A stretch of DNA of 64,000 nucleotides from Gnetum montanum (taxonomy: Eukaryota > Streptophyta > Gnetopsida > Gnetales > Gnetaceae): positions 131,854-195,853 of the forward strand of contig MNCI01026140.1 of NCBI GenBank assembly GCA_015680685.1. Reading direction: 5' to 3'. This document shows positions 46,301 through 58,465 of the stretch, piece after piece. Position numbers and translations under genes: made by a program. The notes below the pieces were generated by a model, which made no database searches, was not told where the DNA came from, and saw nothing but the letters and a program-made list of their open reading frames with translations. Numbering within the stretch: the first letter of the stretch is position 1; every line of letters starts with the position of its first letter.

Positions 46301-49300
46301 TCAGATGTAGTACGGCTTGAGGTACGAGTGATTCACTAGGTTGGCAAACTTATTGTCGTCCATGTTAGCCAACTTGAAGGCTCCATTCCTGAAGCCTTTA
46401 GTGACCATGTAAGGGCCTTCCCAGTTGGCTGAGAATTTTCTCACATGCTCACGGATAGCATTGACGATGAGGTCTTCCTTTTGTACTGGCTATCAATGCA
46501 GGTCTACATGGTGCTTTTGCTATTGCTTGCTCTGGTAGTGCTCTATGTAGCTCAGTGTCTATGCGCACTCCTTCTCTATTGAGTTAAGGTCGATGATTCG
46601 TGACTCTTTGTTCTTGGCTTTGCTCATGAAATCTGAGAGGATCATTTGGAGTGATGGTACCTGAAACTCAAGAGGCAACATAGCTTCAGATCCATAAACA
46701 AGACTGTAAGGAGTCTTACTTGTCATGGTTCTGCATGTCATCCTGTAGGCCCATAGAACATAGAGGATTTTCTTGTGCCACCACCTCTTGTTGTTGCCAA
46801 GCATCTGCTTCATCAAGTTGATGATGGACTTATTTGTAGCCTCTACCTATCCATTTTCTTGTGAGTAATATGGGGAGGAGAATGATTGCCTGATGGCTAG
46901 ATTGTTGCAGAAGGTTTGGGTTTCCGTACTACTGAATTGTGGCCCATTGTCAGTTATAATAGTCATCGAAAGCCCAAACCTTGTCATGATATTGTCCATG
47001 ATGAAGTGGCAGATCTGCTGAGACGTCATCTTCCTCAAGGGAATAGCTTCTACCCACTTAGTAAAATACTTAGTGGCGGTGATAATGAAGTTATGCCCTG
47101 TAGAGGACTTAGGTGTGATAGGTCCTATGAGGTATAGTCCCCATCATTGGAAAGGCCACATGATTTGCATTGGGTGCTGGTCCGTAGGTGAGACGTCTAT
47201 GAGATTTGCGTATCTCTGGCACGTGTTGCACATCTTGACTCTTGACAAGTAGTCACACTCCATGTGGGGCCAATAGTACCCTAGGCATCTAATTTTTGCA
47301 ACCATAGCCCTAGGTGCTATATGTCCACCACATAGTCCCTTATGTACTTCATTAACTACCTTCTGCATCTACTCTCCACTCACGCATGCCAACAATATCC
47401 TGTCATAGGAGTGTTGGCACAGGGCTTCATTTCCCATAAGTGTATATTGCTGGGCACACTTACAAATTGCATCTATCTGAGTAGATGCCAGTCTACATAG
47501 GGGTTTGCTATGTTGCATGTAGGCTTTAATGTTGGCGTACCACTCTTGGGTATCCACAGCATTGATAGAGGCCACGTGTCCCACCTGAGTGATAGGCTTA
47601 GTACATTCGACAATCAAAGTCGGTAGACTTGCAAACGAGTGTGGTGGAATGTTTAGTGCAAGGGTGGCTAAGGCATCTACCATGGTGTTCTCGTTTCATA
47701 GCACGTGTTGCACATCTGTGGTTGCAAATTGCTTAAGCAGGATTTTTTCTAGATCGCAGTAGGGTTGTAGGTGCGTATCTTTGCAGGCATAGACCTCGGT
47801 GGACTGATTCACAACTAGTTGGGAACCCTCGCGAATCGCCAGGTGTTGTATGCATAGTGTTTGGGTAGCTAATAGGCCTCTGAGTAGCCCCTCATACTCT
47901 GCCACATTGTTGATGCAAGGGAACGCAAAACAATAATCGAATGGGTGCATTTCCCCAAAGGGAAATGTAATGACAGTAGCTGCACTACCTCCTCGTGTGG
48001 TTGAGGCGCTATCAAAGTGTAAAGTAGCTTCCAGGTGGGATGGTATGATGCTAACAGTGCTAATACGCTCATTTGGGAATTCGGGATCTATGGTTGCATG
48101 GTCGTTGATGGGTGAGGCTATAAGTTGCACTGCTATGGCTTGACCCTTAGTCGACGACTAGCTTACATAGCGTAGGTCGAACTCCACAGCTATTGCTTTC
48201 CATTAGGCTATCCTACTGCTTTCATACAGGTTGTTAGTGATAGCCTGGAGTATGTTGCTTTTGTAAATGATGTTGACTGCACTACAAAATAGATAGTGCC
48301 TCCACTTTTTTAACACAAACAATAAGGCAAGGCAATGTCTCTCTACTTCGTTGTATTTTGCCTCATGTGCTATTAATGCATGACTCAGATAATACACTGG
48401 TATCTCAGATCTATCGTCTCTTTTCTAACATAGCACTGTTGTGATAGATGTGTCAAAGGTGGCAAGGTAGATGAAGAAAGGCTTATCCCTCTATGGTAGA
48501 TGCATAGTTGGGAGGTGTGAAAGCTCTTCTTTCAAGTCATGGAAGGCTTGTTGACACTGGGTTGTCCATTAAAAGTTAACCCCTTTCTTTAGCAGATGTT
48601 GCATGGGGTGTAACTTGTTAGTCAACTTTGCTATAAACCTTCAGATGAATTGTACCCGACCATTCAAACCACGTAGCTCTTTGAGGTTTGTAGGAGGTTC
48701 CAGGTTGACGATGACCTTGACTTTGTCAGGGTCCACCTGTGTTCCGACCTTCGATACTATGAATCCTAACATGCATCCAGTTCTTACCCTGAAGACACAT
48801 TTCTTAGGATTAATGTGTAGATCATGCATTTGGCAATACTTAAGGACTATCCCTAGATCACGTGGGTGATCAACTGCCTCCTTGGATGTAACTGCTATAT
48901 CATCCACGTAGTCATTTAACGTCTCTAGGATGTAGTCGCTGAAGATGTAAGTCATGGCTCATTGATAGGTTGCTCCAGTTTTCTTGAGCCCAAAAGGCAT
49001 CATGATGTAACAAAAGGTCCCCCATGGGGACACGAAGGTTGTTGTTAGTTGATGCTCCGGGTTGATGCAAATTTGGTTTTAGCTAGAGAAACCATCCATA
49101 AAGGATAGCAGAGCATGGCCAGCCGTAGTGTCGATGAGTTGGTCGATGCTTGGAAGTGGAAAATCATCTTTGATCGTCGCTTTGTTCAGATCCCAGAAGT
49201 CTATAAAGATCCATATTCCTCCTGTTTTCTTGGAAACTATGACGATGTTGGACACCCATTCTAAGTAATCAATTGCATGGATGAAACCATCTTGGTACAG

Positions 49301-49771
49301 CTTGGTGATTTCATCCCTTGAGGCTAGTGTAATTTCTAGTTTAATCTTACAAGCCTTCTACTTGACTGCCTTCATGCACAGGTCTAGAACAATGTTGTGC
49401 TATATCAGCCTTGGATCTAGACCTAGCATGTCACTGTATGACCATGTGAATACTTTAATGTTGTCTTGCAGAATTATGGCTACATTTTCATGTGTTTGCA
49501 CATCTAGGAAGGAGCTACGTTTTAACATTCTTACTTTCCCCTTGGACATGGTCACGAGCGTCTCAACAAGAGGGTCCTTAGTCACATCCCCAGCCTCCAA
49601 ATCTAGAGTTTAGATTAGATGTTCAGGCCAGTTTGGGGATGTTTCTAAAGACGCTATGGTGCTAGCTGTAGCTAACCCCCAATCGATCTGATCGGGGTTC
49701 AATTGTCTTGTGAGCTTGCCATGTGGACCTACTAAACCTAAAGGTGTGGAGAGATCACGATGGATTTTCAT
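46301..49771 (-). pseudogene. pol of B2: RT, RNase H, archaeal-type RNase H, integrase
   Basis: ATG at 49771, stop TGA at 46301 after LKPYYI. In order: VFTWSYSDMLGLDP (Tat N-terminal motif, about 49470), FPLPSIDQLID and HALLSFMDGFSS, WGTFCYIMMPFGLK, and the RT active site DYVDDI (48915). RNase H is at 48397-48203 with LLFVLKKWRHYLF. Archaeal-type RNase H at 48130-47696 has LHFDSAS and NNVAEYEGLL, but REGSQLV where B1 has RGDSQLL, so a catalytic Asp is gone. Integrase has the HHCC finger (47368-47144; KMCNTCQRYANL), LYLIGP (first Asp of DDE changed to Tyr), TDNGPQF and an E in VEATNK, then GPYMVTKGFRNGAFKL. Several stops. It is less likely ever to have moved recently than B1. Confidence 0.85.
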
Positions 49772-50039
49772 TTCTTGCTTAACTTGTCAAAATGAGATGA
49801 AAGCCTGGTTAAGAGGCACTTGTTGGTAGTAATCATGTATAACGAAAACTTGCAAAGCAATGGCGAGATGTAACTAGCAGAATTATGATGTAAAGATTAA
49901 AATTTTGACAGTTTAAAGTCATGGTAGACCGCTATGGCATGGAGATGCAGAGCTGCTAAAAGGAAAAATGTAAAACTGTTGATATGAGCACGTGAAACTG
50001 CTAAAAAGAAAATGTAAAACTACCAATGCAAAAATGTGA

Positions 50040-50320
50040 GATTGCTAGTTTACCATCATTGCAAACTGTGAATGTATAACAGGTTGAAAATGCTAGTTTA
50101 AGGTCTTTTTGGACAGTCAAAGTTGCTGCTACTCTAGGATTGCTAGTTTAAGGTCTTTTCAAACCACAAACATTACAACTATGTTGGAGTTTCCAGTTTA
50201 AAGTCTTTTTGAACCGCGAACATTACAACTGCACTAAAGTTGCTAGTTTAAGGTCTTTTCGGACCACAAACATTACAATTGCGCTAGAGTTTCTAGTTTA
50301 AGGTCTTTTCGGACCGATGT
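50040..50320. repeat. 50-bp tandem array upstream of the antisense gene (B2)
   Basis: Five to six units aligned with 34310-34575 of B1: GCTAGTTTAAGGTCTTTTCG then GACCACAAACATTACAA. Unit number and order agree between copies. Confidence 0.85.
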
Positions 50321-50653
50321 AATTGAAAATATATTTTTTTTTTCATTTCTTGGAAAAGCCAGTAGTTAGCTTGGAGCGTGTCAAGGTTTTAATGTCAACA
50401 GTGCTACGATGTCGTGGCAAGCATGCTACACTATATGACACACTCTGCATTAAATGGAGAGAGAGCAGTAAGTTTCCCTTTTTTACCATTATGGCCATAA
50501 ATAGGAATTAAGCCCTAGTAAGCTTGTCATTCTCACCGTAAGAGCACAGAGCCCATATTCAGTGCACAGAGTGATTCCAGAGTGTAGAGCGATTGTGCTA
50601 ACAGCGAGTAAGGTGGTTTTTTGCATCGCAACAAGGTAAAGTCTATAATCAGG

Positions 50654-53600
50654 ATGATGGCTCCAAAGAAGGAATGCATGAATTTGGCACTTGCAAAGGT
50701 TGAGGAGGTGAAAAACATCCTAGGGCACATGACACAAGCGTGTGTCGTGGCATAGGCAGACATGCCATTGACCCGATAGGCTACCATGCTCCCTTTGCTT
50801 TTTCGCGTTTCTACTATCATTTCTTTTTCTTTATTTTCTTCTTTCATTTTTTATCCTAGTTTTAGCCACCTGTGTTTTCTATCATCACATTGTTTTGGCC
50901 TTTGCATCGTCATTGTTGCTATCACAGCTGCAGCGAGTGCATAAATGTTACGCCATCATTGCATGCAAGGTTGCTTAAACCTCCACCACTACAGTTGTCG
51001 TAACCGCGAGGGTTTGGACAGTTTAAGTTACTTGGATTTCGAATGGCATGACATAGGACCCTAAGGAGGGTTGGGCCATCCATGATGTGATAGTGCGACA
51101 CGTGTTCCGCTGGGGCGTATTGTTAATCTCCTTGTTTGGGTTAATTGCTCTGTTGCTATGGTATGATATTTTCGCTGCGCTAGCGCTTTCATGTTCTTGC
51201 TATGCTATGTGTGGGAAGAGGGTATATGCTACGCTATATTCATGGAATGCTAGGTATTACTACATTGCATGCGCATTGCACTTAGACATGATGCTAATAT
51301 TTTCTTTTTGTGTTATGCAAGATGGGGCTAAGGCTGATTCTGATTATCTTGGAAATTGCAGGGGTTTTGTGTCACGCAAGAAAACCTATGGCCAATGCTC
51401 CTCCTCCCCAGCTACGTGTGCGGCAGTGGGGGGTCTAGTTCAGGAAAGGAGCACTTGAGTTCCTACAATACCTCCTCGATCACTTCAGTGTGATCGTTTG
51501 GTCATACCTAGAGGAGGAGGAGGCGGCCGCCATAACAGAAGCCATATTGCCTTGGGCGAGCCGGGGCATCCTGAGGTTTTTGACGGATGAGGAAATCATG
51601 AGTAGGTAGAGAGAAGGATCTAGTCAATGCCCCATAGGGTTAAGACGTTTGGCTTGGATTTGGGATATTCCTGAGTACAACTACTACCATCGTTACAACA
51701 CATTGTTTATTGCACGTTATATGGGAATGTGCTTTCAATACCCACCAGGAACTATCTACTGTGCTGGCGGGTGAGTTTTGCAGCTTTGTTCTGCTATGTT
51801 GTGCAACACTTGCCATATTTTCCAAATGCTAACAGTATGTTTTTATTACCAGGTTCTACATCAACAAGGACGGGGTTCACGATTGACGAGGCCTGCTGAC
51901 TACATCACGTATAGCCTGGCAGGAGTTCTCTTCTCTTGAGAACCTATGCACAGGTGTGATTGGTCAATGCAGGAGTGAATACTGCAGGTACCCACACCTA
52001 TACCCCATTCACTACGATCAGTGCAAGGGGGCTAGTTGGCTGGATGAGGAGTGGGTAGAGCCCTTCAAATCGATCATGATTGAACAAGTTCTAGTTTGTC
52101 TTCCACCGTTCCCATTACCATACAGACCCGATAGGCCAAGCAGTAAGTGTTGCATGCTTAAGTGTCTTTGCAATCTTTGGATTTTCTGCATTTTTATGCT
52201 AAACATTTTTGCAAAAACTATTATAGGGGCGAAGAAGCCCCAGGAGGTGACAATGGTAACCACCGAGACACAGGGGGCAAACATCTACTTCAAGTACAGA
52301 GAAGTAGATGCGAACCAACGCTAGATAAGAAGTGTGGATTTGGACTACTTGGTATAGAACATCCAAAAGGTTGGGCTTATGGATCTATTCCTGGCCCCAA
52401 ATTTGAGCGTTCTTGCTGCCGAGATGCTTTCCTTGGTCAACTCCTTCTCTGACAAGGAGGGCTGCTTCTGCATGCACATATAGGGTGTACTCATGGTCAT
52501 TGAAATCAATGACCAGCTATTTGCAGACCTGTTCGGTGTCCCCACCGATGGATTTTCTATAGGATCGAAGGGCAAGAAGGAGCTGACCCTTTAGAAGAAG
52601 GACATTCAGGAGTGGTTAGGGATTGCCAAGGAGCAGAAGGGGCTCCCCATGGAGAATCTTAAAGGACCTACCAAGGAGATTTATCCTATCTTTCGTGCTC
52701 GCACATTCCCCCAGCTACTTACCCAAGGGAAGGTCCTAGGGATTGAGTAGGCCTAGATAATGCATGAGGTCATGGAACAGGGGGGCTACTACAACTGGGC
52801 CAGATTTCTATGGAAAGGCTTGAAGACTAAAATTTTGGAGCTCCATAAGAAATCACAGTCACATTCCAATATACATTATGCCTTTTACATAGCTTGTCTG
52901 AGGCATTTCATGGAGTTTCTAGTGGTTCAAGAGAATGGAGCCTAGGTCATGCAAAATTGCAACCAAATTTCCAGACTGTGGATCTGCCAGATCCTCTTAA
53001 CCATCCAAGCCTAAGATCCCCCAAAAATAATTGGGGAGTTTCTCTCTGTGACGACTAAGGACCAGGTGGCCCACAACGTTCATGGCCCAGATAGCGTAGG
53101 GGAGATGCCCCCTACTGTAGCCGGTAGCATGTCGCGGGGGGAATGTCTCATAGCCAAGATTGTGCCTAAAAATTTTCAATGGAAGAGGCCTCCTCCAGCT
53201 AAGGAAACCCTTCACACGAAGGAAGAGGAGGGGCAACGGCTGCGACTTAACCTGCAGAGGACGCAACCCCCCATTGGTAAACGCTTTTGTTTAATGCCTA
53301 CCTTGTTATTGTCTGCCATGCTATGCTACACTAGGCGGCATAGCGTAGCATAGCACTTGCTTTAAGCTAACTTGTTTTGGAATAATGCAAACATGTTTCT
53401 TGACTAGCAGAGCAAGCAGAAGAAGAAGAAGAAGGCAATGAAGAGGTGTCAGCCCCTAAGATGGGGGTGATAAATAAAAACACGAAGGCCCTAGTCTCGA
53501 ATGAAAAGGCCTCGGTCAAGAAGGAAAGAACCCCTATTGTTAAGGCGAGGGCTTTTGTTATTAGGAAGAATCCTCCTACTAATGAAGAGGAGTCTCCCTT

Positions 53601-55095
53601 GAATAAAAAAGATGATGGTCTCCTAAAAGAAAAGGCACCAGTGCATGAAGAAGAGGCTCATACAGACTTGGTAGGGACCTCTGTCAAGGCTACCACCATC
53701 ATCTTGCATCAGCAAGAAGGAAGACCACAATCGGATGCTGGTGAGTTTGGTAATGTGTTTGCCTTGTCTTAGTCCATTTAGGCCATTACTGATATGTTTA
53801 GTTATGTAACAGGTGCTACTGTTGATGCTGTAGGACCTCCTCTGACTTGTGTGAAATCATGGGCTAAGATCCCTTATAAGTTTGCGTACATGCAAGGAAT
53901 TATCGATGACATGATCAGCCACCTTCAGCAGGTGGACCCTGATGTGGGTAAGTAGTAGTGTTAGGTGCTCTCATGTTGCTATGCTAGAGTTTATTGAGTT
54001 TGCTAATCTTGCTATGCTAACATGATTGCTACGCTCTTTGTGTCATGGTAGCCTCCCAACTTAAATGGGATAAGATACGGCCTTTGAAAGTCAGTGTCAT
54101 GCCTACATTCCTGCCTGACATGACCAAGGTGTCTCTTCACGTGTACGATAAGGCTTGCAAATGCACTTTGCACTCGGTGTGCTCCTTGTGGGAGTATAAG
54201 CATGTCAATGAGGACCTCTGGAAATGGGTCCAAAAAGTTGAGCAAAGGGAGGATGACGTGAGTGCCGAGGTGGAGGATCTTATGTCGAGGAACGAGTTCC
54301 TTATAGCCCATGACACTAATAATGAGGACTGGCACATGGCTGTGATAGATTATGCCAAGTTTTGGACAATCACGCATCAGAACGTTGAAGCCACCCGCAA
54401 AATAATAGAATAGTATATGCAAATGGACTTGCTAGCCCAAAAGTGTCAAGATTTGAAAGATTTCAGTGCCAAGGTTTACAAATGGAGGCAGTCCTAGGAA
54501 AACCACAAACATATGTATAAACTGAAAAATGCCATCCATTGTAAATTGTACAGGGACGCTGCTGTGGAGGCGTTTACGTATGAAGCATTTGTAAATGCCA
54601 TTGATGCTTCTGAGGCCTAAACGAAGTTCAAAGAGCAGGTAAAGGTTACGGAATCTCCTGACCTGAAAGTGAACCTTCCCACAGGAAAGACCGTAACTAT
54701 CTTCTTTTCTCTGAGACCATCTAGGTGGAAAACCATTGAAAGAGAGAGAGCTGCTACGGATGCTGAACCAAGCAATAGGCATTGGGTGGACATCACGGTA
54801 GAGGAGGTCTAGTGCTACATCGAGCTCGGTTTAGACCGGATACCATTTGAGACAGAAGTAGGCCCTTCTCAGGTTATTTACTTTCTACTGTATTAATGCC
54901 TATGCTCTGTTGCAGTTTGTGTGCATTCCTTTAGCTGACCACTTCATTCCTATGATGTAGGCTCCAAATGAGGGTGCAAGGCCCGTGGAGGGAGGGAATG
55001 AAGAATCGATAGAGGACAACGCAGGGGAAAGTGATGCAAAAGGTAATGATGTAGAAACTCATGGAGAAAATGATGCAAATAGGGACAACCCATGA
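50654..55095 (+). pseudogene. seven-exon antisense cargo gene of B2
   Basis: Inferred exons: 50654-50775, 51322-51770, 51853-52142, 52227-53276, 53411-53947, 54052-54872 and 54916-55095. Adding the one base lost at the exon-2 acceptor, the sum is 3,450, exactly 1,150 codons. It keeps good donors at exons 2 (GGTGAGT), 3 (AGTAAGT), 4 (GGTAAAC), 5 (GGTAAGT) and 6. The exon-1 donor is GT to AT and the exon-2 acceptor is CAG to CAA. Exon 2 has WSYLEEEE and YYHRYNTLFIARYMG; exon 3 has FYINKDGVHD and ASWLDEEWVEPFK; exon 4 has HYAFYIACLRHFMEFLVV; exon 6 is a coiled coil (AEVEDLMSRNEF, MDLLAQKCQDLKDF). Stops differ in position from those in B1: TAG replaces Trp in exon 4 where B1 has TGG, and B1 has TAG where B2 has GAG. 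The ancestor was therefore open. Function unknown. Confidence 0.78.
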
Positions 55096-55267
55096 TAGCA
55101 TGGGATTTTTTCTTTTGAATTTTGAAATTTTGTAATGATTTTTGCAAGCATTGTCTAAAAGGAAAAAGTTTTGAATAAAGAAGAGAATTTTGGAAAAGAA
55201 ATTGATTCTATATTAACTTGTTCATTGTCTACATGTTATGTTTTGTGTAAAATGTTCATGCTTTCAT

Positions 55268-55545
55268 GTGCTAGTTTTAGGCCATTTCAGGCCATTGCTA
55301 GTTTTAGGCCATTTCGGGCCATTGTTAGTTTTAGGCCGTTTTGGGCCACTACTAGTTTTAGGCCATTTTGGATCTTAGGAGGACATTGCTAGTTTTAGGC
55401 CATTTTGGGCCATTACTAGTTTTAGGTCGTTTCAGGCCATTGCTAGTTTTAGGCCATTTCGGGCCATCGCTAGTTTTAGGCCATTTCAGGCCATTGCGTA
55501 ACATAGTTTTAGGCCATTTTGGGCAACTACGTAACATGCCAAAAG
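55268..55545. repeat. 27-bp tandem array downstream of the antisense gene (B2)
   Basis: Nine units, same number as B1, CTAGTTTTAGGCCATTTCGG plus GCCATTG, with the same altered unit (GGATCTTAGGAGGACA) but one place later. It lies between the AATAAA at 55174 and the end of gag-protease. Confidence 0.9.
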
Positions 55546-55617
55546 GATGGTACCTTAGCAAAGTAAAAGGCGGTGAATGTACAAGGGATGGCGACTGGGC
55601 ATGAAGTAGTGAGGTTG

Positions 55618-56095
55618 CTACGCTATGCATAGCTACTTCTTGACCTAGCATGGGTTGAGCGAAACATAACGCCAAGGCGCTTTGCGAGGACCTTCGTTTG
55701 GATAGCTATCCCTTGCTTGGAAGGGCAACTCAGCCCACGCACTTTTGTTTGGTAACCAGCTTGCTAAGCTGATTCCCCTGATGGATGGTTAATGTGTGGG
55801 TAAGCAAGTGCTTCATTCTTAGAGGGTACGACCTCTGAGCTCTACTCCATGTCTATGTTATTGATTACTTGCACTGGTACTTCATCTATGTTATTGATTG
55901 CTTGCTTGCCTGCATATGGTAGGTGGATTTCCTAGTGAATGGACGAGGAGAAAGCCCTAAGTTGTGCCAACTATGATCTCCCCAAGATTAGGTTAAACCC
56001 AGGCATTTGCTTGACCATGATGAACGTTGTGTTTGTGGGGAACTGGTCCCCTGCCATGAATTCTATGTGGACTGTGCCCTTCACCAGGATGCATG
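55618..56095 (-). pseudogene. protease C-terminal part of B2 gag-pro, left of the insertion
   Basis: Matches 39849-40325 of B1: flap end GFNLILGRS, then the C-terminal tail with NPC-VKK to the stop at 55618. It is broken at 56095 by Element C and continues at 63452. Confidence 0.8.
56091..56095. repeat. target-site duplication of Element C, left copy (GCATG)
   Basis: GCATG directly before the LTR start TGTAGTGATAG. The same five bases follow the other LTR at 63452-63456. B1 has GCGTG at the corresponding uninterrupted place. Confidence 0.9.
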
Positions 56096-56986
56096 TGTAG
56101 TGATAGAAAACATCGATGGCTGGAAACACCGAGAGGTCTTCTGGCACACAGCCTAACCCCAAATCCGTGCAAGGGAAGTGCTGGAGAAAATAGACTCAGG
56201 GTGCCCTAAATGGTCTGGTCGATCAGACAGGGACTTAATCAATGTACAATAATCCTTTTGCAAATAATAAAAGAAAATGCAATGTGCACATGATTTAACG
56301 CTTAACAATAGTAAATAAATATTGTAATCAACCAAAAAAAGAGTTTAAATAGAAAGATACAACACCCTGAAAAAGAGTACATGTATACAAAGTGTACAAT
56401 AGGGACAGTAGGAGTGGAATCACTACCTCGGTGGTGTTGGGCTGTGAAATCTGGTGCTCACTGTGATAAACTGTGCCTCTTGGGTCGGTGGTCATAGTAT
56501 ACCATGTAATGTGCCTCTCTGTCGGGGTGGTTTGCTCTGGGTCTCATTCACCCATAGAGCTAAGTGCCAGAATGCTAAAATCCAAATGTCCAAAACAATA
56601 AAAAAATTTCAAATGCTTTGCCCAGTTAAGAAATTGAAGCTTTCCCCCCATTTTTCTTCCTCCTCTTCTTTTCAAAAAAGAGGGCGTAGAGGTATTTATA
56701 GGGTTAGGGTTAGCTCAAAATGCAAATCTGGTGCCACATGGCAGTGCGGTAGGTAACAACGTGTAACAACGCGTAATAGCGTGTAACAACACGTAACATC
56801 ATGTAACATAATGTAACAGTGCTTAACAATGTAGAAACACGTAACATCATGTAATAGCGCATAACAATGTAGCATAACAGGGTGTTACGCTACGATATGT
56901 AGCGTAGCAGTGCGTAACAGGGTGTTACACTACGATATGTAGCGTAGCAGTGCGTAACAGGGTGTTACGCTACGCTACGCTACGTA
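56096..56986 (-). mobile_element. 3' LTR of Element C, end and polypurine tract deleted
   Basis: Starts TGTAGTGATAGAAAACATCG. A TATAAATA box lies at 56693-56700. The U3 part is filled with GTAACAACGCGTAACA-type words (56748-56880) and three copies of GGTGTTACGCTACG (about 56880-56985). Relative to the 5' LTR, about the last 85 bases, including GTGGTGTTTCA, and the polypurine tract are missing. The sequence jumps at TACGTAGAC into the inverted junction copy TTGACAAAGAATT. Confidence 0.8.
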
Positions 56987-58029
56987 GACGTTGACAAAGA
57001 ATTACAAAACACCACAGCAAACATATCACCAACGTCATTTGTTAGCATAAGATCGGATGTTATTTTAGCATGCTCAAGAGTGCTACAGGAATAAGGTTAT
57101 GCTAAGGGACGAGGGATATAGGCAATGCTTGGGAGATGAAATTTAAATGGTGGAAACAATATGCAATTAGTGGATCATGATGTAAGATTCAAATTTAGCA
57201 TGGCTGATAGTGACCATGGCATGAAGTAGCTTGCCCCTGGAATGTTGACGTCTTGGTAGAGTGTTTATGAGAGCATCAAAGTTCATCCAAAGATGGGCCA
57301 ATTGTGAAGCTGTAGCGTTTTTTTTCTTGAGAGGCGAACCTTCTTTGAGTTTGGCTTACTATTGAATGTTAGCTGCAAATTGGCCATCGAGAAGATGGGA
57401 TTTGTTTCCTAAGGATGATTGATGTTACATCCACTTAAGCTTTGACTATGCAACAGAGGCACCCCACAGGATGAATTGTGTTACATCAACCATGGGTTCA
57501 ACGATTGATGTGAAAGGAATGCCATGTGTGTCACTGTGCGTATGCATCAAAGGAATGTAAAATCATGAATATGGATAGTATGAGAGGATATTGGGATGAA
57601 AAAATGGATGTGCATAGGCTATAATAGGGATGAGGGGGATGTGTACTCTTGAGTGGTTCAATTAGTCCAGTTATGCACATCAAAGCAACGTGATGACTTG
57701 CTGCTGCAATGAAATGCACCTTTGCACGACCGTCTTCAAGGCTTCGTCCTGCAAACACAACTCAGAGAGGGTAAGAAAACCACAAAATGTGAAATTCAAG
57801 TGCAAATTCCAGATGTGAAGATGCTGCAAGTGCAAAACTGTGAAGATGCTATGAAAGTGTCAAATGTGGTGCTAATTGCAAGTGCTCAGAAAGCCAATGA
57901 AAGTGCCAGGGCAATGATGCTACAAGTGTTCTGAATGTTGCAGTAATGGCAAGTGCTCCAAAAGAATCACTAGGATGGTGGGAGGCGATGACGCTGTGAG
58001 TTATCCTAGGGCAATGGCAAGTGTTTGGA
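56987..58029 (-). other. 3' untranslated tail of Element C
   Basis: No coding recognised. Blocks match Element A (GCACCTTTGCA near 57715; AAGAAAACCA near 57772). There are many repeats of AAGTGC and GCAAGTG-like words at 57790-57960. Confidence 0.55.
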
Positions 58030-58465
58030 TCAGATTAGCCACATGCCAGTTTAAAGTCCTGGCAGACTGTGAACCCAGTTTAAGGTCTTGGTAGACCATG
58101 ATGTGCTAGTTTATAGTCCTATAAGACTGTTGGACGCTAGTTTAATGTCGTAGAGGATAGTGGATGTTGTGCCAGTTTAACATCATGACCAAAGGATAAG
58201 CTATGCCATTTTATAGTCATAGCGGACTGTCTGTGCCAGTTTATAGTCATAGCGGACTGGTGCTTACCTTGCTTGTGTAAGGTGTGATGCTACACCCATA
58301 ATCATGCTATGTGCTTATAGGATCTTGCAAAAATCAAAGAAAAAAACATCAAGCAACACCTACTATAAGCAAAGTTAAAATGGATGAATGAAAGGAAAGT
58401 AATGTAAAAACTAATAGTTTTAGGCCGTTCCGGGCCGTAGGCTAGTTTAAAGCCTTTTCGGGCCA
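58030..58465. repeat. hairpin-motif array of Element C
   Basis: Seven units at 58045-58260, such as AGTTTAAGGTCTTGGTAGACC and AGTTTATAGTCATAGCGGAC. After a 160-base gap come two units of the other type at 58414-58465 (AGTTTTAGGCCGTTCCGGGCC and AGTTTAAAGCCTTTTCGGGCC). The two types that lie on either side of pol and the antisense gene in B lie side by side here, as if everything between them had been removed. Confidence 0.8.

Noticed and set aside
56696-56712. Telomere-like GGGTTAGGGTTA
   Set aside because: Two units only, in the LTR just downstream of the TATA box; the plant telomere unit is TTTAGGG and arrays are much longer.
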